From Methylobacterium haplocladii (GTDB taxonomy: Bacteria > Pseudomonadota > Alphaproteobacteria > Rhizobiales > Beijerinckiaceae): a stretch of DNA of 64,000 nt. This document shows positions 58,913 through 64,000 of the stretch, piece after piece. The DNA lies in the NCBI RefSeq assembly GCF_007992175.1, contig NZ_BJZT01000027.1:1-64000 (forward strand), written 5' to 3'. The position numbers were made by a program, and so were the translations under genes. The notes beneath the pieces were generated by a model. The model had not been told where the DNA came from. It did no database searches and worked only from the letters and a program-made list of their open reading frames with translations. Positions within the stretch are counted from its first letter, which is position 1, and every line of letters starts with the position of its first letter.

Positions 58913-60808
58913 CTACTCCGCCGGCAGAGCTTCGCGCCTGAGGTGCGGGTCGCGCGGCCGAGCGCTGTCCTCGAGGGCGTCGGTGAACTGCAGGCTCGCG
59001 AGCTGCGCGTACAGCTTTCCACGGGCGAGCAGGCTCTCGTGGGTACCCTCCTCGACGATTCGGCCGCCATCGAGCACGAGGATGCGGTCGGCGGCGCGGA
59101 TGGTGGCGAGGCGGTGGGCGATGACCAGCGTCGTACGACCCTCCATGAGATGGTCGAGGGCATTCTGCACCGCGCGCTCGCTCTCGGCGTCGAGGGCCGA
59201 GGTCGCCTCGTCGAGGAGCAGGATCGGCGCGTCCTTCAGGATGGCGCGTGCGATGGCGACGCGCTGCCGCTGACCGCCGGACAGGGTCATGCCGCGCTCG
59301 CCGACCAATGTGTCGTAGCCCTGCGGCAGGGCGCGGATGAAGCCGTCGGCATTGGCGAGCTGGGCGGCGCGCACCACGTCCGCCTCGCTCGCGGCGGGGC
59401 GACCGTAGCGGATGTTGTCGACGATACTGCCGGAAAACACTGTCGGGTCCTGCGGCACCAGAGAGAGCCGCGCACGCAGAGCATCCGGGTCCGCTGCGGT
59501 GATGTCGACTCCGTCGACGCGCACGCGGCCTTCCTGCGGGTCGTAGAAGCGCAGCAGCAGCTGCAGCACGGTGGTCTTGCCGGCACCCGAGGGGCCGACC
59601 AGCGCCACGCGCTCGCCCGAGGCCACGCTGAAGCTGATGCCGTCCAGGGCGTTGTGGCCGGGCCGGGTCGGATAGACGAAGCGCACGTCCTCGAAGGCGA
59701 CTTCGCCGCGCGGCGGTTGCGGAAAGGCGACCGGACTCGCCGGTGTCCGGATCGTCGGCTCGGTTGCCAGGATCTCGCCGAGGCGCTCGGCGGCGCCGGC
59801 GGCCTGGGCCAACTCGCCGTAGACCTCGGACAGTTGCCCCAGGGCGCTCGCGCCGAACACGGCATAGAGCACGAACTGCGAGAGCACGCCGGCGGTCATG
59901 GTGTTCGAGAGGACGCTCTGCGCGCCGTACCACATCACCCCGACGACGGAGCCGGAGATCAGAAAGATCGCCACGCCCGTCAGGATCGCCCGGGCCGTGA
60001 TCGAAGCGAGGGCTGCGGAATAAGCGTTCTCGGCGGCACCTCGGAAGCGCGTGGTGGTGACCGGGCCCATGCCGAAGGCCTGCATGGTGCGCACCGCGCC
60101 GATGGCCTCGGAGGCATAGGCCGAGGCGTCGGCGAGCCGGTCCTGCGCGGCCCGCGAGCGGCGGCGGACGCCGCGGCCCGACAGGATCAGTGGAAACACG
60201 ATCAGCGGGATCGCTCCGAGCACCAGGATCGAGAGTTTTGGGCTCGTCCAGACCATCATCGCGACGGCGCCGACGAACAGGAAGGCGTTGCGCAGCAAGA
60301 TCGAGATCGAGACGCCGAACACCGCCTTCACTTGCGTCGCGTCGGCGGTGAGGCGTGAGACGATCTCGCCGGATTGCGTCCGATCAAAGAAGGCGGGATC
60401 GAGGGTGGTCAGCCGGGCGAACACGGCGCTGCGCAGGTCCGCGACCACGCGCTCGCCGAGGCTCACCACGGTGTAGTAGCGTCCGGCGCTGGAGAGCGCG
60501 AGCACCGCCACCACGCCGAGCAGCGCCAGGAAATAGCTGTCGATGAAGGAGTGGCCCTCCGGGGAGAAGCCGTGATCGATCACCCGGCGGATCGCCACGG
60601 GCACCACCAGCGTCGCGCCGCTTGCGAGCAGCAGCGAGAGGAAGGCCGCGAAGATGCGTCCGCGATAGACGGCGGCGAAAGGGATCAGCGGCTTCAGCGC
60701 GCCGAGCGGTGCGCGCTTGGCGGCATCTTCGGCCGCGTCCGCGCCCCCTGCCCTGCCTCTCCGCTTCCCCCTCGCCCCACGGGCGGTGTCACGCGCGGCG
60801 GCCATCAT
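58913..60808 (-). CDS. MsbA/LmrA-type ABC exporter, ATP-binding and permease
   Basis: This 631-residue half-transporter has a six-helix membrane domain (about 50-340) and a C-terminal ATPase (about 370-610). The ATPase shows Walker A VGPSGAGKTTVLQLLLRFYD, the signature LSGGQRQRVAIARA and Walker B ILLLDEATSALD. A basic N-terminal tail precedes the first helix. The type handles lipids, glycans or drugs, and the substrate is not evident here. It lies 3 bp upstream of the dcyD-like gene and is divergent from rpmE. Confidence 0.9.
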   Translation of the reverse strand: MMAAARDTARGARGKRRGRAGGADAAEDAAKRAPLGALKPLIPFAAVYRGRIFAAFLSLLLASGATLVVPVAIRRVIDHGFSPEGHSFIDSYFLALLGVVAVLALSSAGRYYTVVSLGERVVADLRSAVFARLTTLDPAFFDRTQSGEIVSRLTADATQVKAVFGVSISILLRNAFLFVGAVAMMVWTSPKLSILVLGAIPLIVFPLILSGRGVRRRSRAAQDRLADASAYASEAIGAVRTMQAFGMGPVTTTRFRGAAENAYSAALASITARAILTGVAIFLISGSVVGVMWYGAQSVLSNTMTAGVLSQFVLYAVFGASALGQLSEVYGELAQAAGAAERLGEILATEPTIRTPASPVAFPQPPRGEVAFEDVRFVYPTRPGHNALDGISFSVASGERVALVGPSGAGKTTVLQLLLRFYDPQEGRVRVDGVDITAADPDALRARLSLVPQDPTVFSGSIVDNIRYGRPAASEADVVRAAQLANADGFIRALPQGYDTLVGERGMTLSGGQRQRVAIARAILKDAPILLLDEATSALDAESERAVQNALDHLMEGRTTLVIAHRLATIRAADRILVLDGGRIVEEGTHESLLARGKLYAQLASLQFTDALEDSARPRDPHLRREALPAE

Positions 60809-60973
60809 TCCTCGTCATCGTTTCGTCCCTGCTATGTCTTGCTTATGGTTTGGGCGTCGGCCTTGTTCGCCGGGTGCGGCTGGGGTATAGGCCCGGCTTC
60901 ACCGAAACGCGCGTGATATTCGGCCGCGGAAAGCAGCGCCGTTCGGTCGGCGTGACCCAATCAGGACTTCGTC

Positions 60974-61228
60974 ATGGCAAAAGATGCGGCCGCCAAGGCC
61001 AAGGGGACCGAGCATCCCGACTACCACTTCATCAAGATCGTGATGACCGATGGGTCCGACTACATGACCCGGTCGACCTACGGCAAGGAGGGCGACGTCC
61101 TCAACCTCGACATCGACCCCTCGACGCACCCGGCCTGGACCGGTGGCGAGCAGAAGATGCTCGATCGCGGCGGCCGTGTCTCTCGCTTCAACTCGCGCTT
61201 CGGCAGCATGGCCTTCGGCAAGAAGTGA
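60974..61228 (+). CDS. rpmE: 50S ribosomal protein L31
   Basis: The 84-residue protein has [20 protein letters not shown] and ends [13 protein letters not shown], as in alphaproteobacterial L31 lacking the zinc cysteines. Its ATG at 60974 is preceded by about 165 bp divergent from the ABC exporter. A strong terminator follows. Confidence 0.95.
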   Translation: MAKDAAAKAKGTEHPDYHFIKIVMTDGSDYMTRSTYGKEGDVLNLDIDPSTHPAWTGGEQKMLDRGGRVSRFNSRFGSMAFGKK

Positions 61229-61263
61229 TTTCTTGGGGCTTGGTGTTGCGCCAGGCCCCGAAC

Positions 61264-61298
61264 TGAAAAAAGGCGGCGCCCGCAGGCGCCGCCGTTTT
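61264..61298 (+). terminator. Rho-independent terminator after rpmE
   Basis: The stem GGCGGCGCC / GGCGCCGCC (61272-61280 with 61285-61293, loop CGCA) is flanked by an A-run upstream and TTTT downstream. It is symmetric enough to work in both directions and also serves the convergent DUF1465 gene. Confidence 0.9.
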
Positions 61299-61324
61299 CG
61301 TGTCCGGTGATGCCGATCCAGGGT

Positions 61325-61858
61325 TCAGAGCCCGCCGAAGGCGGAGCGTAAGAGGTCCTGTTGGGCGGCGACGGGGCTCTCGATCGGACGCGGCGTCGGG
61401 CGGTCCTCGGTGATCAGACCGTCCAGGTGCAGGATGCGGGCATGCAGCCGGCGCGAGCGCTCGACGAGATCCTGCAGCCGTTCGGGCAACAGCGCGAAGC
61501 CGTCGCCCTCGTCGATCATCCGATTCTCCGACGCGGTCAGCTTGACCCGGCGCTTCTCTTCCTGCGCCTGCCCATGCGTGATCTCACCCTCGGCGACGGC
61601 GCGCTGGACCAGCAGCCATGAGGCGATCTGCATCAGCCGCGTGGTCAGCCGCATGCTCTCGCCGGCATAGGCGAGGGTCGCATCGCGCGAGGCGCCCCGC
61701 GATTCGTCGCGCCCGTTGCCGTCGAGATAGGCGGCGGTTTCCTCGACCAGGGTCATGCCGTCGCGAAACAGGTCTTTGAAGCTCTCGGAGGCGACGTAGG
61801 TCTCACCGAAGCTGACCCAGTCGCTGTCGTCCCGGAACATGACGTCTAAGCCGGTCAT
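61325..61858 (-). CDS. DUF1465 family protein
   Basis: This 177-residue soluble helical protein is recognised by SESFKDLFRDGMTLVEETAA, the core DATLAYAGESMRLTTRLMQI with ASWLLVQRAVAEGEITHG, and RLQDLVERSRRLHARILHLD. DUF1465 proteins are nearly restricted to alphaproteobacteria, and I recall no settled function. It is convergent with rpmE and monocistronic. Confidence 0.88.
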   Translation of the reverse strand: MTGLDVMFRDDSDWVSFGETYVASESFKDLFRDGMTLVEETAAYLDGNGRDESRGASRDATLAYAGESMRLTTRLMQIASWLLVQRAVAEGEITHGQAQEEKRRVKLTASENRMIDEGDGFALLPERLQDLVERSRRLHARILHLDGLITEDRPTPRPIESPVAAQQDLLRSAFGGL

Positions 61859-62283
61859 CGTGTCTCCTGTGGCCCGCCCGGTTGGATACGGCTTGAGGAT
61901 TCGAATCCGTGGGGCCGACGAAGCGAACCTACCGCATTCCGCGCCGGCCGCACCGTTTACCGGGGCTTAACGTTAATGGCCGGGTTTCGTGCCAGGGCGG
62001 CCGGTCGCATGTGCGTGATCCCGCGGCAGGTGCTGGGGGCGCGACGGCACGAAAAAAAGCCGCCCCGGAGGACGGCTTTGATGAAGTCGAACAGGGAGGC
62101 ATCAAACAGAGTGGACGGATCCACTCGATATCCAGCACGCTGGACATGGCCCGTTGATAATCCGGAAAGGTTAACGATCCGTTACGGTCCATGCGCTCCG
62201 CCACCCTTGTCGTGGTCGACGCCTCTTACAGGTTCGGGACATATCGGACGCTAAGTCCGGGATTGGCCGAAAGAGGGCAAGGC
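61859..62283. other. Intergenic region with a minus-strand terminator and hairpins (possible sRNA)
   Basis: This 425-bp stretch lies between divergent genes. On the minus strand, AAAGCCG/CGGCTTT (62056-62079) is followed by seven T residues (62058-62052), a good terminator. Upstream of it are two stem-loops, TCCAG-CACG-CTGGA (62131-62144) and GAGTGG-N6-CCACTC (62109-62126). No CDS I trust ends there, so a short leftward RNA of about 100 nt is possible. The remaining sequence shows promoter-like patches only. Confidence 0.4.
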
Positions 62284-62856
62284 GTGAGCGTGACCGAAAA
62301 ACAGAAGATGCTGGCCGGCGAGCTCTATCGGCCGGGCGATCCCGAGATCCAGGCGGACATCGCGGCTACCAAGGCGTGGATGGCCCGATACAACGCGGCC
62401 TCCGCCGCGCCGCCGAGCGAGCGACGCGCCCTGCTCGCGGAGCGTTTCGTCCATGTCGGGACCGACGCCGTGATCCGGCCGCCGTTCTTCTGCGACTACG
62501 GCTTCAACATCAGCATCGGCGACGGTGCGTTCATGAATTTCAACTGCGTGATCCTCGACGTCTGCCGCGTCAGCATCGGCGACGGCACGCAGATCGGTCC
62601 TGCCGTGCAGATCTACGCGGCCGACCATCCGCGTGATCCCGAGCCGCGCCGGGCCGGGCTCGAGTTCGGACGGCCGGTGGTGATCGGCCGCAACGTCTGG
62701 ATCGGCGGCGGCGCGCTGATCATGCCGGGCGTCACCGTCGGCGACGATGCCGTGATCGGCGCCGGCGCCGTGGTGACGCGAGATGTCGCCGCCGGAACGA
62801 CCGTCGTCGGCAATCCGGCCCGACCGATCGTCGGGCGGAGCGCGGGTGAGAATTGA
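62284..62856 (+). CDS. Maltose/galactoside O-acetyltransferase family protein
   Basis: This is a 190-residue left-handed beta-helix acetyltransferase. Its N-terminal cap is EKQKMLAGELYRPGDPEIQA and its hexapeptide repeats include FNISIGDGAFMNFNCVILDV, then VWIGGGALIMPGVTVGDDAV. The catalytic histidine is in QIYAADHPRD. It uses acetyl-CoA; the sugar acceptor is not evident. The start is GTG 62284 or 62290; the ORF from 62191 adds unrelated sequence. Confidence 0.9.
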   Translation: MSVTEKQKMLAGELYRPGDPEIQADIAATKAWMARYNAASAAPPSERRALLAERFVHVGTDAVIRPPFFCDYGFNISIGDGAFMNFNCVILDVCRVSIGDGTQIGPAVQIYAADHPRDPEPRRAGLEFGRPVVIGRNVWIGGGALIMPGVTVGDDAVIGAGAVVTRDVAAGTTVVGNPARPIVGRSAGEN

Positions 62857-63013
62857 CTTGGGCAGGACCATCCGACATAAGCCCGCGTCATGTGAAGCGG
62901 CGCCCCATTCGGGCGCTCTTCGCGCTTGCCGACACATTTCTTGAAGGACGCTTCGGTCCTCAGCGCGCCCTGGCGCCGCTTGGATCGTCATCCCGTCCGC
63001 CGGAGTCCATGCC

Positions 63014-63148
63014 ATGAAGAGAACCTACCAGCCGAGCAAGCTCGTTCGGAAGCGCCGTCACGGTTTCCGCGCGCGCATGGCGACCGCTGGCGGCCGCAAG
63101 GTCATTGCTGCCCGCCGCGCCCACGGCCGCAAGAAGCTGTCCGCCTGA
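63014..63148 (+). CDS. rpmH: 50S ribosomal protein L34
   Basis: The 44-residue protein begins [20 protein letters not shown] and ends AHGRKKLSA, an unmistakable L34. It heads the conserved rpmH-rnpA-yidC series. The gene is shorter than most surrounding open frames and partly overlaps another-frame shadow. Confidence 0.97.
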   Translation: MKRTYQPSKLVRKRRHGFRARMATAGGRKVIAARRAHGRKKLSA

Positions 63149-63203
63149 GATTGCGGGACGCGCGTACCGGTTCACGAGGGCCGGGCGCCGGAGGTTGGCG
63201 GCC

Positions 63204-63683
63204 GTGCCTAGCATTCAACGCCTGAGGCGCAGGCCCGACTTCCTCGCTGCAGCGTCAGGTCGGCGCTACCATACCGAGCGCATGACTGCGCAGGGTCGCG
63301 TCCGCGAACCTGATGAGATGCGCGACGGCGGACCCGCCGAGGGGATCTATCTCGGCTTCACCATCACCAAGCGGGTCGGCCACGCCACCGAGCGGAACCG
63401 CATCCGGCGCCGCCTGCGCGGGGCCGTCGCGGCGGTCGGCGACGACGCGCCCCGCGGTCCGGCCGACGTTGTCCTGGTCGCGCGCCGCCCTGCCCTCGAC
63501 GCCGCCTTCGACACGCTGGTCGACGACCTGCGCCGGGCGCTGAAGGCGGTGACGAAGCCGCGCGGCCCGAAGGACACGCCCGAGGGCAGGCGTGGCAGCC
63601 CCGGCGCCGCGGCCCCTGGCGCTCGGCCCCGAACGGGGGCACATGTCCCCCGCCAGCCGAATCCCGGCAAGATCAAACCATAG
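63204..63683 (+). CDS. rnpA: Ribonuclease P protein component
   Basis: RnpA binds the RNase P RNA and helps mature tRNA 5' ends. The 159-residue protein starts at GTG 63204 ([20 protein letters not shown]) and has the conserved RNR motif region [17 protein letters not shown]. The last 45 or so residues are Pro/Gly/Arg-rich and not part of the fold. TTG 63195 is an alternative start. It lies 55 bp after rpmH and 19 bp before yidC. Confidence 0.93.
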   Translation: MPSIQRLRRRPDFLAAASGRRYHTERMTAQGRVREPDEMRDGGPAEGIYLGFTITKRVGHATERNRIRRRLRGAVAAVGDDAPRGPADVVLVARRPALDAAFDTLVDDLRRALKAVTKPRGPKDTPEGRRGSPGAAAPGARPRTGAHVPRQPNPGKIKP

Positions 63684-63702
63684 ACGGCGCACGGATCGAC
63701 CG

Positions 63703-64000
63703 ATGGGTAACGACAAGACGAACATGTTCGTCGCGATCGCCTTGTCTCTGGCGGTCCTGCTGGGCTGGAACTACTTCGTCGCCGCGCCGATGAGCGAGCG
63801 CCAGCGTCAGACCCAGGCCCAGAACAAGGCCGCCGGCCAGCCGCCGGGCGGCGACGCCGTGCCGACGCCGAGCCCGAAGGAAGGCGGTCCCGCCGCGCCC
63901 GTGCCCGGTACGGTGCCGGGCGCCGGACAGGCTCCCGTCTCGCGCGACGAGGCCATCGCCCGCTCTGCTCGCCTGCGCGTCGACACCCCTGCCCTGTTCG
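63703..64000 (+). CDS. yidC: Membrane protein insertase YidC (partial, cut by window end)
   Basis: Only the first 99 residues are present: [20 protein letters not shown] with the first membrane helix, then a Pro/Gly-rich linker ([17 protein letters not shown]) and the start of the periplasmic domain ([12 protein letters not shown]). YidC inserts proteins into the inner membrane. The frame stays open to base 64000. Confidence 0.93.
   Translation, partial: MGNDKTNMFVAIALSLAVLLGWNYFVAAPMSERQRQTQAQNKAAGQPPGGDAVPTPSPKEGGPAAPVPGTVPGAGQAPVSRDEAIARSARLRVDTPALF

Noticed and set aside
61929-62204. 91-codon minus-strand ORF in the gap before the acetyltransferase
   Set aside because: It runs through a strong terminator and ends in low-complexity sequence. 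A shorter peptide from its inner ATG is possible but unsupported.

Overview
The window is high-GC alphaproteobacterial DNA, most likely from a pigmented methylotroph of the Methylobacterium/Methylorubrum group. That placement is inferred from gene content and order: a bacteriochlorophyll/reaction-centre-H cluster, a split methylmalonyl-CoA mutase small subunit, the gap-pgk-fba run and the zapA-6S RNA-cyclo-ligase block. No database search was possible.

Region 1 (about 1-23990) is one arm of a photosynthesis gene cluster. Thirteen named genes and one conserved small gene run leftward with overlaps or very short gaps: bchF-bchN-(32-codon ORF)-bchB-bchH-bchL-bchM-lhaA-puhA-puhB-puhC-orf98-acsF-puhE-hemA, and then bchI. 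Rightward from the same control region lie ppaA/aerR and ppsR, followed by a 35-codon ORF, a pucC/orf428 carrier, bchP, tspO and a small membrane protein. Three 18-bp TGT-N12-ACA-like sites (PpsR/CrtJ type) sit at bchF and at the pucC promoter. In both promoters the right half-site doubles as a TTGACA -35 box followed by an 18-bp spacer. bchD, bchO, bchG, bchCXYZ, puf and crt are not in the window. Between hemA and bchI lies an AT-rich, oppositely oriented gene for a HEPN-type protein. It looks like a recent arrival and meets bchI at its first codons.

Region 2 (24000-41000) is mixed housekeeping. It holds an orphan triheme cytochrome c, tRNA-Val(TAC), slyX-trhO, a GIY-YIG gene broken by a 5-bp repeat expansion, polA, two exported proteins, a UdgX/radical-SAM DNA-repair pair with an apparent LexA box, osmC, recX, a TAXI-type binding protein, an SDR/epimerase, queG and an FzlA-like GST. 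Three families of dispersed inverted repeats occur here, and one supplies the C-terminal tail of queG.

Region 3 (41000-64000) holds uppP, exported proteins of unknown role, the methylmalonyl-CoA mutase small subunit, a PAS protein, and a leftward central-carbon run (gap, a coiled-coil membrane protein, pgk, fba, a thiE homologue, a Sel1 protein). Next come the DUF4164-zapA-6S RNA-formyl-THF cyclo-ligase-ymdB block, a MotA/ExbB-like plus OmpA/MotB-like pair, a D-cysteine desulfhydrase homologue, an MsbA-type ABC exporter, rpmE and a DUF1465 protein. The window ends with an acetyltransferase and rpmH-rnpA-yidC, with yidC cut by the window edge.

The most unusual items are the HEPN gene placed inside the photosynthesis cluster, the shared PpsR/-35 architecture with a possibly leaderless 35-codon ORF ahead of pucC, the LexA box abutting the radical-SAM/UdgX operon, and the repeat-driven changes to queG and the GIY-YIG gene. 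I see no CRISPR array, integrase, IS element or complete known defence system.
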